Assembly: GCA_036389715.1 (NCBI GenBank)
Contig: DASVWH010000095.1
Location: 1 to 43,725 of the forward strand
DNA length: 43,725 nucleotides
Direction: 5' to 3'
Source: DASVWH01 sp036389715
Lineage (GTDB): Bacteria; Acidobacteriota; Blastocatellia; Pyrinomonadales; Pyrinomonadaceae
Below, piece by piece: positions 17,950-26,694 of this stretch (positions are counted from its first letter, which is position 1; each line of letters starts with the position of its first letter). Under the pieces are notes generated by a model. The model made no database searches and was not told the origin of the DNA. It saw only the letters and a list, made by a program, of their open reading frames with translations. The position numbers and the translations under genes are program-made.

Positions 17950-18729
17950 TCAGCCCAGTGCCTCCAGGCACTCGGCGAGAGTCCGCTGGCGGCAGGTGAA
18001 CATCGGCGTATCGCGCAGGGTGAAGGAGCTGGCCTTCGTCTCGCGCAGCTCCTGTACGAGGTCCAGGAAGTCTGCCGGGTAGTCCGTCTCGAAGGCGACG
18101 ACGAACTCCTGGTCGTCGAGGCCGAAGGAGTAGGTCGTGTGCAGCTTGACGGAGCGGTACTTCGAGCCGATGCGGATATGCTCGTCCATCATCTCCTGGC
18201 GCTGCTCGGCCGGGCGCGCGTACCACTCGCGGGTCTTGACGAACGGGTAGACGAAGAGGTAATTCGACTGGCCCGGCACGATGTGCAGGCGGTCTTCGAC
18301 GTGCTCCGGGTTGTCCTTATCTATGTACATCGAGCGCTTGGTCATCGAGAGAAACGATTGCGTCGCTTCGACGTATCTGCCCATCATGGTCCGGTTGAGC
18401 CGCGCCGTCATCTCCTGTATCGGCTCAAGGTCGTAGCCGATGCGCCACGTCATGAACTCGACGTTAGTGCGCAGGCCCACCAGCGAATAGGTGTGAATCA
18501 GGAGGTCGCGGCGGAAATCCTCAAAGGTTTCGACAAACTCATCCCTGGCCCGCTGCTTCTCTTCTTCGCCGAGCATCCGCCACTCCGGGCGCGCGCGATA
18601 GAAGGTGAAGCTGACGAACTGGCGCGGCAGCGTGGACTTCGGTTGCACCGTCGGCGTTTCGCTTCCCTTCGGAGCCAGGCGCAGTGAGCCGTAGGCCGTG
18701 CCATCGTCGTTCTCATTATCAGTGCCCAT
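17950..18729 (-). CDS. hemQ: Chlorite dismutase/HemQ-family heme protein (probable coproheme decarboxylase)
   Basis: This 259-residue protein matches the chlorite-dismutase superfamily. RQFVSFTFYRARPEWR and LLIHTYSLVGLRTNVEFMTWRIGYDLEPIQE form the first half. YLFVYPFVKTREWY and MMDEHIRIGSKY form the second, holding the Tyr of the FVYP motif and the presumed proximal His. In organisms without a chlorite pathway such proteins convert coproheme to heme b. The position aligned with the distal Gln of Firmicute HemQ is Leu in VKLHTTYSFG, and the chlorite-dismutase distal Arg is not obvious. It is transcribed away from the Rieske/cytochrome operon, which needs heme. Confidence 0.85.
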   Translation of the reverse strand: MGTDNENDDGTAYGSLRLAPKGSETPTVQPKSTLPRQFVSFTFYRARPEWRMLGEEEKQRARDEFVETFEDFRRDLLIHTYSLVGLRTNVEFMTWRIGYDLEPIQEMTARLNRTMMGRYVEATQSFLSMTKRSMYIDKDNPEHVEDRLHIVPGQSNYLFVYPFVKTREWYARPAEQRQEMMDEHIRIGSKYRSVKLHTTYSFGLDDQEFVVAFETDYPADFLDLVQELRETKASSFTLRDTPMFTCRQRTLAECLEALG

Positions 18730-18941
18730 CGTGCAATTTTCAGCCTCTCAACCAAGATTCGCCGGGAAGGGGTCGCGCAATCTGAGCCCTTAGGATAAAA
18801 TGCGCGCCGACGGTAGAAGCTATTCTGCGGCGTTATCCGATAGATTGCAACTCGACTCCAAGGTCACAGGCCGCCGTCCCTGATGGCCGCCTTGCCGGGC
18901 AGACTTTGAGAACAGCGACTCGCGGACTTCAGACTAAGAAA

Positions 18942-19484
18942 ATGGCAGATACGGATTCCGACAACACCAGGCCGTCCAGCAAACGCAAAGTAGATAAAGG
19001 GCGCAGGGATTTCCTGCTCTACGTGCCGCTCGGCATCTTCGCCGGGGTGGCCGGAGTAGTCGCCACGGCCGCTTTCCGCTTTCTGCGTCCCATCAAATCA
19101 ACGCAGGATGCCGGGTGGAGCGATGTCGCGCCGCTCGCCGAGCTTAAAGGCGACAAGCCCATCATGCGCAACATCATCGCCGAGCACCAGGCGGCCTGGG
19201 CCAGCACGGTCGAAGAGCACTTCGTTTATGTCCTGCCGGATAAGGGCAACGAGGTGCTGTCGAGCATCTGCCCGCACGAGGGCTGCAACGTCGCCTGGCG
19301 CGCGGAGACGAGCCAGTTCTTCTGTCCCTGCCATGATAGCTACTTCGCGGCGGACGGCTCGCGCTTGAGCGGCCCGTCGCGGCGCGGGCTCGACCCGCTC
19401 CCAACCAGGGAAAAAGATGGCACGCTCCAGGTCAAGTACCAGAGCTATGTGAACAACACAGAGGAGCGAATAGTGCGCGGATGA
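18942..19484 (+). CDS. Rieske [2Fe-2S] protein
   Basis: From the ATG at 18942 the protein has 180 residues. A basic N-terminus (KVDKGRRDFLLYVPLGIFAGVAGVVATAAF) forms a single membrane anchor that may be Tat-dependent. The cluster-binding boxes are CPHEGC and CPCHDS, and the fold matches the cytochrome bc/b6f Rieske subunit. An upstream in-frame ATG (18906) adds 12 unlikely residues. Its end overlaps the next start by 4 bases, so it is translationally coupled to the cytochrome b-c fusion. Together they form the core of a quinol:cytochrome c oxidoreductase-type complex. Confidence 0.93.
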   Translation: MADTDSDNTRPSSKRKVDKGRRDFLLYVPLGIFAGVAGVVATAAFRFLRPIKSTQDAGWSDVAPLAELKGDKPIMRNIIAEHQAAWASTVEEHFVYVLPDKGNEVLSSICPHEGCNVAWRAETSQFFCPCHDSYFAADGSRLSGPSRRGLDPLPTREKDGTLQVKYQSYVNNTEERIVRG

Positions 19485-21046
19485 GCGAAAGCGCAGGTTC
19501 CCCAAAAGCTGACGCGCCGAAGGCCGGTTGGGTCTCGCGCTGGACTACGCTCGAAGACATCGAGCGCTCGCTGATTGACGAGCCGTCGAGCGGCCTGGAA
19601 GCCTGGGCACGGACGACGGCGGGCGTCGTCGTGATGCTGCTCGCCCTCCAGATAGCGACGGGCCTCCTGCTCGGCTTCTACTACGTGCCTTCGACCGAGA
19701 GCGCGCATACGACCGTCGCTTACATCGAGAAGGTGCTGCCGGGCGGCTCCTGGATTCGCGCGCTGCATCACTACGGCTCGCAGTGGCTGACGCTCTTTCT
19801 CGTCCTGCACCTGGCGCAGATGTTCTGGCGCTCGACTTACAGGCGCAGGCCCGTCGCCTGGATGGCGAGCGTGATTCTGCTCGGGCTGGTCTTCGCGGCG
19901 GGCGCAACGGGCTATTCGCTGCCGTGGGACGCACGCGCCTTCTTCGGCACGCGCGTCACGGAAGGAATCGCGGGAGGCCTGCCGTTGATGGGCACGGCGG
20001 CGCGCAACTGGCTGCTCGGCGGCAACGAGATTACGCCCGTCACGCTGGCGCGCTTCTTCGCCCTGCACGCACTGATTATCCCTGCGCTGATTCTGATAGT
20101 GATGGCGGCGCGGCTCTTCGTCTTTCGCGAGCGGGGGCTTGTCAGCGCCGCCGAGGAGAGGACGCTCGAAGTCTGGATGCACAGGCAGGTCGTGCGCAAC
20201 GCGATTGCCGCCGGGGTGGTCTTCGTCGCGCTGGCCCTCTTCGCCACCAGGTATTTTGCGCCGCTCGGTCCGCCCGCAGACACGGCCGCGCCCGGCTATC
20301 TGCCGCGTCCCGGAGCGCAGTTTCTCTGGCTCTTCCAGATGCTCAAGTACCTGCCCGGGCGCGCGGCTTCCCTCGTCGCGGTCACGCTCCCCGGACTGAT
20401 TCTTTGCGGGCTGGCATTGTTGCCGTTTCTCAATCCGAAGCCGCTGCGCAGGATGATGACGCACCCGCGTCGGACGCTCGGCGCAGTGCTCTTCTCGCTC
20501 GGCTTCGCCCTCTTCGCGGTCCTGACGGTGGCCGCCTATGTTGACGACTCGCGCAACCCGCTGACGCGCGAACAACTGCGGCGACAGCAGGCCGAAGAGA
20601 CTGCTTTCCGCGAAGCGCCCTTCACCCCGCTGCGCTCACGGACCAGCGAATCCGTGATAGTGGAAAACGGAAGAGACGGCGGCCCGGAGCGCACGCCGGG
20701 CACGGGCGCGAACGGTCAACAAGCGCCCGCCGACACTGGCTCCGCGACTCCCGACGCCACGGGGACGCAGGCGGCTTCAAACAACGTCTCGAATTTACCG
20801 CCGGAGTCCTACATCACAAACTGCTCGGCCTGTCACGGGACGCGCGGGCAAGGCGCTTCGATCTTTCCGAAGCTGACCGGCGTCGGCTTGAAACCCCGCC
20901 GGACCGTCCAGGACATCATCGCCCTGCTCGACGACCCGCTGGCCTACGGCATAGAGCCGCCGATGAGGTCCTACGCCGACAAGCTCACCGAAACCGAAAA
21001 GCGCGAGATAGCCGAATGGGTCGCCTCGCTCACAAAGAGCAGGTAG
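19481..21046 (+). CDS. Cytochrome b (b6 + subunit-IV-like) fused to a cytochrome c domain
   Basis: This 521-residue protein joins three modules. Residues 1-215 are cytochrome-b6-like, 235-355 are subunit-IV-like, and after a Gly/Thr/Ala linker about 440-521 is a mono-heme cytochrome c (C448, C451, H452; Met495 as candidate sixth ligand). Heme ligands H96, H110 and H196 are present, but the fourth expected ligand, 15 residues after H196, is Arg211. The quinol-site motif PEWY is replaced by PGAQ (277-280). Both deviations read clearly in the DNA without a frameshift. The protein therefore either holds one b-heme or uses another ligand. It is coupled to the Rieske gene and followed by a second cytochrome c gene. 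Confidence 0.9.
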   Translation: MSESAGSPKADAPKAGWVSRWTTLEDIERSLIDEPSSGLEAWARTTAGVVVMLLALQIATGLLLGFYYVPSTESAHTTVAYIEKVLPGGSWIRALHHYGSQWLTLFLVLHLAQMFWRSTYRRRPVAWMASVILLGLVFAAGATGYSLPWDARAFFGTRVTEGIAGGLPLMGTAARNWLLGGNEITPVTLARFFALHALIIPALILIVMAARLFVFRERGLVSAAEERTLEVWMHRQVVRNAIAAGVVFVALALFATRYFAPLGPPADTAAPGYLPRPGAQFLWLFQMLKYLPGRAASLVAVTLPGLILCGLALLPFLNPKPLRRMMTHPRRTLGAVLFSLGFALFAVLTVAAYVDDSRNPLTREQLRRQQAEETAFREAPFTPLRSRTSESVIVENGRDGGPERTPGTGANGQQAPADTGSATPDATGTQAASNNVSNLPPESYITNCSACHGTRGQGASIFPKLTGVGLKPRRTVQDIIALLDDPLAYGIEPPMRSYADKLTETEKREIAEWVASLTKSR

Positions 21047-21059
21047 CGCAAGAGCAATT

Positions 21060-21167
21060 CAGTCATTTCATCATCCGGTCATTGATTGATGCCATCGTTG
21101 ATTCATTGAGCTACCGGCTGCATCATTAAATGAGCAAATGAATCAATGACCACGTGATGAAATGATT
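21060..21167. repeat. Intergenic inverted repeat with 30-bp imperfect arms
   Basis: Arms 21061-21090 and 21138-21167 agree at about 25 of 30 positions as reverse complements. They are composed of TCATTTC/TCATTGATT units. The repeat lies between two cytochrome genes and resembles the repeat at 32220-32310. Confidence 0.75.
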
Positions 21168-21274
21168 AAACCCGCTTGTCCTTTGATTAGTCTCCCGCGC
21201 ATGTTTTATACTCCCCCCGCTCTTGAAACGCTCAGCGCACGGCCCCGGTCCCGACGCGCTTCGGAAAAATACGA

Positions 21275-21739
21275 ATGAAAATTGTCAAGCTGGCGCTCAT
21301 CGCCGCCGCAATCTCGCTCTTCTTCATCGCCTGCAACGACACGGCGAGCAACAACCGGACGACGGCCAACGGCACGGTGCAGACCTCGCCCACGGCCTCG
21401 CCCGCGGCTTCCGCCACGCCCGCGGCGACGCCTGCCGACGAACTGGCGGCGGCGAAAACAACCTACTCGCAGGTCTGCTCGGCATGTCATCAGGACAAGG
21501 GCGAGGGTGGCATGGTCAAGCTCGAAGGGAAACGCATCAAAGTGCCGAGCCTGACTGAAGGCCACGGACTGGAGCACACGGACGCGGAGTTAGCCAAACA
21601 GATAGCCAACGGGGGCGACGGCATGCCCGCCTTCAAGGGCAAGCTCAGCGACGAGCAGATCAACGACCTGGTGCGCTTCATCCGCCGCGACATTCAGGGA
21701 GGCGCGCAAAAGGCCACCCCGTCGAGCCCGGTCCGGTAG
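21275..21739 (+). CDS. Mono-heme cytochrome c lipoprotein
   Basis: This 154-residue protein begins with a lipoprotein signal (LIAAAISLFFIAC, lipid-attached Cys at about 20). A Thr/Ser/Ala/Pro linker follows, then a cytochrome c domain with the heme motif CSACH and a likely Met ligand in GGDGMPAFKGKL. It is probably the periplasmic electron acceptor of the Rieske/cytochrome b complex encoded upstream. The intervening hairpin may set a lower transcript level. Confidence 0.9.
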   Translation: MKIVKLALIAAAISLFFIACNDTASNNRTTANGTVQTSPTASPAASATPAATPADELAAAKTTYSQVCSACHQDKGEGGMVKLEGKRIKVPSLTEGHGLEHTDAELAKQIANGGDGMPAFKGKLSDEQINDLVRFIRRDIQGGAQKATPSSPVR

Positions 21740-21789
21740 AGCAGCCAACCCCGGCCCTTCCGCGCCGCATGGTATGATGGCAAAGTTAT

Positions 21790-21863
21790 GCACCCGTAGC
21801 TCAGTTGGATAGAGCGTTTGACTTCGAATCAAAAGGTCACAGGTTCGAGCCCTGTCGGGTGTA
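21790..21863 (+). tRNA. tRNA-Arg (anticodon TCG)
   Basis: A canonical cloverleaf: acceptor GCACCCG/CGGGTGT, D-arm GCTC..GAGC, anticodon loop CTTCGAA, T-arm with GGTTCGAGCCC. CCA is not encoded. Its standard T-loop and U33 contrast with several genes in the array at 32-35 kb. Confidence 0.95.
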
Positions 21864-21882
21864 TCAAGAGAATCAACAAGTT

Positions 21883-21911
21883 AAGGGCATCCATCTGGAT
21901 GCCCTTTTGTT
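21883..21911 (+). terminator. Terminator of tRNA-Arg(TCG)
   Basis: The stem GGGCATCC/GGATGCCC (21885-21892 and 21897-21904) with loop ATCT is flanked by AA/TT and followed by TTTGTTT. Confidence 0.85.
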
Positions 21912-22043
21912 TCAGCTGCGCATTCATCTGCACATTCATCTACACCTTGACCTGTGCGTTGACGGCCCTTCCGCCCTGGCGGGAGATGCGGGCCGGGGTG
22001 TTCGACAGATCAACGTGTTCGCCGGGCGGACGCTCCGGTATGC

Positions 22044-22952
22044 TTAATTCGCGGCCTTCGGCGGCGGCACGGGGTTGAGTAGGTCGAGCACGACTTTCCA
22101 TCGCCCGCCGGGCTGCTTTCGCCAGATTCTGAGGTAGTTGCCGCTCTCGGTGGTCTGAGCGGCGGACGGCTTGCCGGTCGAATCGTATGTGCCGTAGATG
22201 TAGCCCAGGTCGCCGGAGCGGGAGACGTGTGCCGCGGCCGGTCGCCAGGTCATCATCGCAGGCCCGGACGTGAGTGCTGCGCGGACCGCGGCCTTGCCCC
22301 GGACGGGAAAGGTCGCGTCCCGGTAGAAACGGATATCGTCGGCCATGTAAGAGAGAAAGCCTTCGCTCAAGCCCCTGGCCGCGACGGCCCTGAGCAGCTC
22401 GCCTTCGGTCCTGAGCAGCGCCGCCTGCGCGGATTCGACATCTATTTTCGCTTTGTCCTTCCCGTTTCCTCTGACGACGGGGAACTGCACTGCGGCGTCG
22501 GCGATTGCTGGCGCGGGATGAGAAGTCCCGACATCAAGCGCAACCTTCCAGGAGCCGTCGGCCTGCTTTTTCCAGACGGAGACGAAATGGCCGTAAGCGA
22601 CGGGTTCGTCCGCCGGGCCTTTTTCTCTGAACTCCCAGGGGCCGGTCGTGTATCCCATGTCGCCCGCGCGCGAGACATCTGCGAAGGCTGGCCGCCAGGT
22701 CAGCAATCCGGGCCGCGCAGGGCGCTCGCTCATCCACTTTCTGCCGGGGACGGGGCCGGGCCTGAAGAGAATCGCATCCTCCGCCAGGTAAGCCAGAAAG
22801 GCATCGCGGATGCCCTTCTCCGTCGCTGTCCCGGCGAAAGAGCGCTCGGCCTGGACCAGCGAGTTGCGCTCGCTCGCCACGTCCGACTGCTGGGCGAAAC
22901 CCGCGACGGCGGCCAGGAGCAAGACCAGCAGCAGCGCGACAGCCTTTTTCAT
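22044..22952 (-). CDS. Secreted protein with two tandem SnoaL/DUF4440-like domains
   Basis: The ATG at 22952 (302 residues) begins a clear signal peptide (MKKAVALLLVLLLAAVAGFAQ). Two homologous halves of about 130 residues follow, each with the pattern AFLAYLAEDAILFRPG / GFLSYMADDIRFYRD, then TWRPAFADVSRAGDMGYTTGPW / TWRPAAAHVSRSGDLGYIYGTY, and a final VWKKQADGSWKVALD / IWRKQPGGRWKVVLD. This is the NTF2-like fold seen in SnoaL/DUF4440 proteins, duplicated in one chain. The ligand or reaction is unknown. Confidence 0.83.
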   Translation of the reverse strand: MKKAVALLLVLLLAAVAGFAQQSDVASERNSLVQAERSFAGTATEKGIRDAFLAYLAEDAILFRPGPVPGRKWMSERPARPGLLTWRPAFADVSRAGDMGYTTGPWEFREKGPADEPVAYGHFVSVWKKQADGSWKVALDVGTSHPAPAIADAAVQFPVVRGNGKDKAKIDVESAQAALLRTEGELLRAVAARGLSEGFLSYMADDIRFYRDATFPVRGKAAVRAALTSGPAMMTWRPAAAHVSRSGDLGYIYGTYDSTGKPSAAQTTESGNYLRIWRKQPGGRWKVVLDLLNPVPPPKAAN

Positions 22953-23032
22953 CGCATCACTCCTCAAGCATCGAAGACGCAAAGAGCGGCCGCACGGGGA
23001 GGTGAAAGGCGCTCGCGCCCGATTATACATGA

Positions 23033-23701
23033 TTACTCGCGGGGCATTCGTCCGCTGCCGTAGTCCTGCACGGAGCGCGGCACTTCGAGCCCGACTTTGA
23101 GCTGCGGGTCCGGGATGACCGTTCCAGCCGTCATCCGCAGCGGCAGCTCTCCGGCCCAGATCGGCAGCTCATGATCGGGTTCGTCGTCAACGGGCGGGCC
23201 GGTGCGTATCTTGGCCGAAGCCTCCGCGAGCGGCAGGGCCAGCACCATCGTCGCGTTCAGTTCGTTCGCGGAAGGCTGGCGAACTTCCGTCCAGCGCCCG
23301 GGGATAATCTGCTCCGTGAAAGCGCGCAGCGCCTCCATCTTCTCGCACGCATCTTCGACGACCCGCGCCCTGCCGAAGACGACCACCGACCTATAGTTCA
23401 TCGAATGATGAAAAGCGGAGCGCGCGAGCACCAGCCCGTCGAGCAGCGTGACCGTAACGCAGACTTCCGTGCCTTGTCCCAGCGCCTTCAACATCCGGCT
23501 CGCCTTCGACCCGTGCACGTAGAGACTGTCTCCCAAACGCGCGTACCCGGTCGGGATGACGAAGGGCTTTCCTTCGACGACGAAGCCCACGTGACAGACG
23601 AAGCCCTCGTCCAGGATTCGATAGACGGTCTCGCGCTCGTAGCTGCCACGCTGCGGGAGTCTCCTGACAGTGCTCTGCTCGGTCGGCTTAAAGTCTTCCA
23701 T
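23033..23701 (-). CDS. Pyridoxamine 5'-phosphate oxidase-like FMN-binding protein
   Basis: The start at 23701 (222 residues) has GGAGAGG about 8 bases upstream. The split-barrel flavin fold is suggested by FVCHVGFVVEGKPFVIPTGYARLGDSLYVHGSKASRM and ARSAFHHSMNYRSVVVFGRARVV. This resembles the NimA/PNPOx-like subgroup that handles flavin reductions or stress. The genuine PNPOx substrate residues cannot be confirmed. The gene is followed after 80 bases by the SnoaL-like gene on the same strand. Confidence 0.85.
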   Translation of the reverse strand: MEDFKPTEQSTVRRLPQRGSYERETVYRILDEGFVCHVGFVVEGKPFVIPTGYARLGDSLYVHGSKASRMLKALGQGTEVCVTVTLLDGLVLARSAFHHSMNYRSVVVFGRARVVEDACEKMEALRAFTEQIIPGRWTEVRQPSANELNATMVLALPLAEASAKIRTGPPVDDEPDHELPIWAGELPLRMTAGTVIPDPQLKVGLEVPRSVQDYGSGRMPRE

Positions 23702-23758
23702 GGTTTTCACCTCTCCTTGAAACTTCCAGGCAGACTCTACCAGCAATTGGCTCACCGG

Positions 23759-23801
23759 CAAGCGCCACTTTTCCTTAGACCGGTAGTGCCACTTTCGCTT
23801 A
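23759..23801. repeat. Pair of short direct repeats (GCCACTTT..CTTA)
   Basis: Two related units of about 17 bases (near 23764-23778 and 23788-23802) share GCCACTTTNNCTTA. They lie in a gene-free 295-base stretch. Such spaced direct repeats occur at insertion-sequence ends, but no transposase is present here. Confidence 0.35.
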
Positions 23802-23996
23802 AAGCAAGCGCGGGGATTCCCGCCATGGTTAAAACCACAACGCTTGCGCCTTCGACCATCGTTGCCTTTGACGCGGCATACGGGCGTCCCGATCTACCGC
23901 CAGCTTGACGAGGGCTTGCGCGTGGCCGTCCCGACAGGGCAGCTGCGCGCGGGAGGCTGCCTGCCCTCGACCTGTAAGCTCGCGCAGGCGTTGCGC

Positions 23997-24536
23997 TCAA
24001 CGCTTCCATAAATTTTGAGACGGCACGCGTAGGGCCCTGTTGAACTTGCTCGAAGCATTCTCCCAGGCGACGACGGCCGTTAGCTCCACTATCGCATCGT
24101 CGTCGTAAAACCGGCGCAGCCGCGCGAACAGCTCGTCGCTGACCTCGCGCCCGGTGATGGTCATGCAGTCGGCATATTCGAGGGCGACCCGCTCCGCTTC
24201 CGTATAGAGCGGGCTCGCGGCGTAGGCGGCAAGCGCCTCTATCTTCTCAACCGTAAGCCCAAGCTCGCTGCCCACGGCAGCGTTGATGTCCTGTCAAAAC
24301 TGGCACCCGTTGAGCGCGGCCACTCTCCGGTTAATCAAGGCTTGAAGATCGCCCGCAATCAGGCCCGAAGCCTCTATGCCCGCCCACATCCCGCGCGCCC
24401 CGCGAAAAATGGAGGGCCGCCGCGCATAGATCAAGTGATTGAGTAGCGGCGCGCCCCATTTCCTCGCCTGCGCCGCGAAGACACGCCTGATATAACCTTC
24501 CGCCTTCTGCGGATTCGCCCCGTCAATACGCGCCAT
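23997..24536 (-). CDS. Carboxymuconolactone-decarboxylase/AhpD-like protein with in-frame UGA (candidate selenoprotein, or pseudogene)
   Basis: The ATG at 24536, with AAGGGG upstream, opens a frame of 80 codons. It then meets TGA at 24294-24296 and continues without any other disruption for 98 codons. The two halves together make one normal peroxidase-related CMD-family protein of 179 residues. The UGA lies at residue 81 in NGCQF-UGA-QDINAAVGSELG, exactly where this family has the second Cys of its redox CxxC motif (first Cys is 78). A 7-bp hairpin with a GUG loop begins within the expected bacterial SECIS distance. Both readings are open: Cys-to-Sec selenoprotein, or a single nonsense mutation. 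The context does not decide it. Confidence 0.65.
24266..24282 (-). promoter_or_regulatory. SECIS-like hairpin downstream of the in-frame UGA
   Basis: On the minus-strand mRNA, CGCTGCC pairs with GGCAGCG around loop GTG. The loop starts 19 bases after the UGA and its first base is G. That fits the published bacterial SECIS rule of a small loop with a G in its first positions about 16-37 bases after UGA. A GC-rich coding stretch could make such a hairpin by chance. Confidence 0.45.
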
Positions 24537-24733
24537 TTTTCCCCTTTCTCCCGCCCGGGCTTTCACAGCTTCGACCGTGCGGCCTCTCTGGCCGACAATC
24601 TTCGCGGAGATTCTGGACCGAAGGCTGACCGGGCTGCAAGAGCCATTTAGAACCGCGGCACGCGTACCACTTTCGGCCCGCGCGCTCGAATTGGCCTGAC
24701 CGCTCAAAGCCGTTTTTCCGGGAATCTTCGCCC

Positions 24734-25195
24734 TTAGAGCACGCGCACAGCCTGACCGACTGCGAGGCGGCCGGTCTTGAGCACGCGGGCGTAGAGGCGC
24801 GACTGGCCGGGGTGCTGCTTCTGCGCGATGCGCTTGAAATGGCCGTCAATGAAGGAGCCCGCGATGGTTTTGCAGGGCGTCGTGTAGGAGCTGATCTCGA
24901 TTAAGACCTCATCGCCGAGGGCCAGGCGCGTCCCCGGCGCGAGCGTCTCCCAGGCGAGGCCCACGATGGTCACGTTCTCGCCGACCGAGCCGGGAAAAAT
25001 CGGATGCCCTTCCTCCTGTAGCTCGACGATGCGCTCCAGAGCGTAGAGACAGAGCGCACGCTCCGGCCCGCCGTGAATGAACCGCTTGGCCTGCCTGTCG
25101 CCCGCCAGCCCGGTCGGCGTCAAGACGGCTTCGCGCACGGCCCGCTTCGGCACTCCGCCGTCGGAGTAGTTGAGCTGAAAGATATACCCGTCCAT
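24734..25195 (-). CDS. MOSC-domain protein
   Basis: The ATG at 25195 (153 residues) has AGGAG about 10 bases upstream. It is a stand-alone MOSC domain: LTPTGLAGDRQAKRFIHGGPERALCLYALERI, FPGSVGENVTIVGL, and a Cys in SSYTTPCKTI at the position used for molybdenum-cofactor or sulfur chemistry in relatives. The protein is expected to bind molybdenum cofactor or carry sulfur, or act in N-hydroxylated base reduction like YiiM. The exact substrate is not deducible. It precedes the CMD-like gene on the same strand. Confidence 0.9.
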   Translation of the reverse strand: MDGYIFQLNYSDGGVPKRAVREAVLTPTGLAGDRQAKRFIHGGPERALCLYALERIVELQEEGHPIFPGSVGENVTIVGLAWETLAPGTRLALGDEVLIEISSYTTPCKTIAGSFIDGHFKRIAQKQHPGQSRLYARVLKTGRLAVGQAVRVL

Positions 25196-25415
25196 CCTTT
25201 TGCTCCTCACACGCGGCCAGAGCCGCAAGACCCCTGGCCCGGCGCGTCGCAATTATAAACGAGTCGAGCCCGGTTGTAATCAACGCGGCGAGAAGCGGCT
25301 GCCGGGCTGGCCCGTCGGTCCGGCCTGAATATTTTTACAGGGGCGCGTCTGGAAACATGGGCTGCGTCCGGCTATTATGCTGGCCGTAAGCTAATTGCCC
25401 CGGAGGAGTTTCCTG

Positions 25416-26630
25416 ATGACAAGCTCGCGGCCGTTGACCATCCTTTGCCTGGCCGGGTATGAGAAGGGCGCGGAGTTCCTGCGCGAATGTAAGCGCCAGG
25501 GCTGCCGCGTGCTGCTCCTGGCTTCGCAGAGCATCGCCGACGGCGATTGGCCGCGCGAGAGCATAGACGAAATCTTCCTTATTCCAGACAACAACAAGAG
25601 ATGGAAGATTGACGAAGTGATTAAAGGCGTCAGCTATCTGGCGCGGACCGAGAGGATTGACCGCATCGTTCCGCTCGACGATTTTGACCTTGAGACGGCC
25701 GCGGCCCTGCGCGAGCACCTGCGCGTCCCCGGCATGGGCGAGACGACGACGCGCTATTTCCGCGATAAGCTGGCGATGCGGCTCAAGGCGCTGGAGGCCG
25801 GAATCCCCGTCCCGGAATTCGTTCACGTGCTCAACCGCGAGATGCTGCTGGAATACATGGCGCGCGTGCCCGCGCCCTGGCTGCTCAAGCCGCGCTTCGA
25901 GGCTTCGGCGACGGGTATCAAAAAGATCAACTCCCCGGCGGAACTCTGGGCGGCCATAGAGCATCTCGGCGACCGGCAGTCCTTCTTCGTCCTAGAGCGC
26001 TTCGTGCCCGGCGACATCTACCACGTGGACTCGATCATCTGGGAAGGCGAGGTTCTCTTTGCGGCGGCGCACAGGTACGGCTCGCCGCCGCTGAATGTCG
26101 CACACGAGGGCGGCATCTTCACCACCGCGACGCTCCGGCGGGGCTCGGAAGACGAGCGCCTGCTGCTCTCCCTCAACCGCGAAGTGTTGCGCGCCAAGGG
26201 CCTCGTCCGCGGGGTCTCTCACACGGAGTTTATCAAGGGGCGCGACGACGGGCGTTTCTATTTTCTGGAAACCGCGGCGCGCGTCGGCGGGGCCAACATA
26301 GTGGACTTGATAGAGGCTGCGACGGGCATCAACCTCTGGGCCGAGTGGGCCAAGGTAGAGATTGCGGGCGGCGCGCAGTCTTACCATCTGCCGCCGCTCG
26401 CCGAAGATTATGCAGGGTTGATAGTCTCGCTGGCCCGGCAGCAGCATCCCGACACTTCCGCCTACACGGACGCCGAGATAGTCTGGCGAATGAACAAGCC
26501 TTATCACGCCGGGTTGATAGTCAAGTCGCACGACCCCGCGCGCGTCGAGCAACTGCTGGCCGAATACACGGCACGCTTCCACAGGGACTTCTTCGCCAGA
26601 CAGCCGCTGCCGGAGAAGGCCGTCAGCTAA
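25416..26630 (+). CDS. ATP-grasp carboxylate-amine/thiol ligase family protein
   Basis: The ATG at 25416 has a strong GGAGGAG 7 bases upstream, giving 404 residues. The N-terminal Rossmann-like part (LTILCLAGYEKGAEFLRECKRQGCRVLLL) precedes an ATP-grasp fold. WLLKPRFEASATGIKKI is the ATP-binding Lys/loop and SFFVLERFVPGDIYHVDSI the hinge. FYFLETAARVGGANIVDLIEAATG is the Mg-binding Glu/Asn motif of the carbamoyl-phosphate-synthase-like subgroup. It probably joins a carboxylate to an amine. The substrate is unknown and no biosynthetic partner is adjacent. Confidence 0.86.
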   Translation: MTSSRPLTILCLAGYEKGAEFLRECKRQGCRVLLLASQSIADGDWPRESIDEIFLIPDNNKRWKIDEVIKGVSYLARTERIDRIVPLDDFDLETAAALREHLRVPGMGETTTRYFRDKLAMRLKALEAGIPVPEFVHVLNREMLLEYMARVPAPWLLKPRFEASATGIKKINSPAELWAAIEHLGDRQSFFVLERFVPGDIYHVDSIIWEGEVLFAAAHRYGSPPLNVAHEGGIFTTATLRRGSEDERLLLSLNREVLRAKGLVRGVSHTEFIKGRDDGRFYFLETAARVGGANIVDLIEAATGINLWAEWAKVEIAGGAQSYHLPPLAEDYAGLIVSLARQQHPDTSAYTDAEIVWRMNKPYHAGLIVKSHDPARVEQLLAEYTARFHRDFFARQPLPEKAVS

Positions 26631-26694
26631 CGACGCGGGGCGAAGGATAAAAGCCTTCGCTCGGGACTGCCTCCGGCCAATCACCCGGAATTCG

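Noticed and set aside
17906..18226. N-terminal extension of the 930-residue secreted protein
   Set aside because: It overlaps the HemQ gene in another frame, has random Arg/Pro composition and would bury the signal peptide.
23752..24009. Transposase remnant or small gene between the FMN-binding protein and the CMD-like gene
   Set aside because: The open frame has random composition and no start signal; only two short direct repeats remain, too little to name an insertion sequence.
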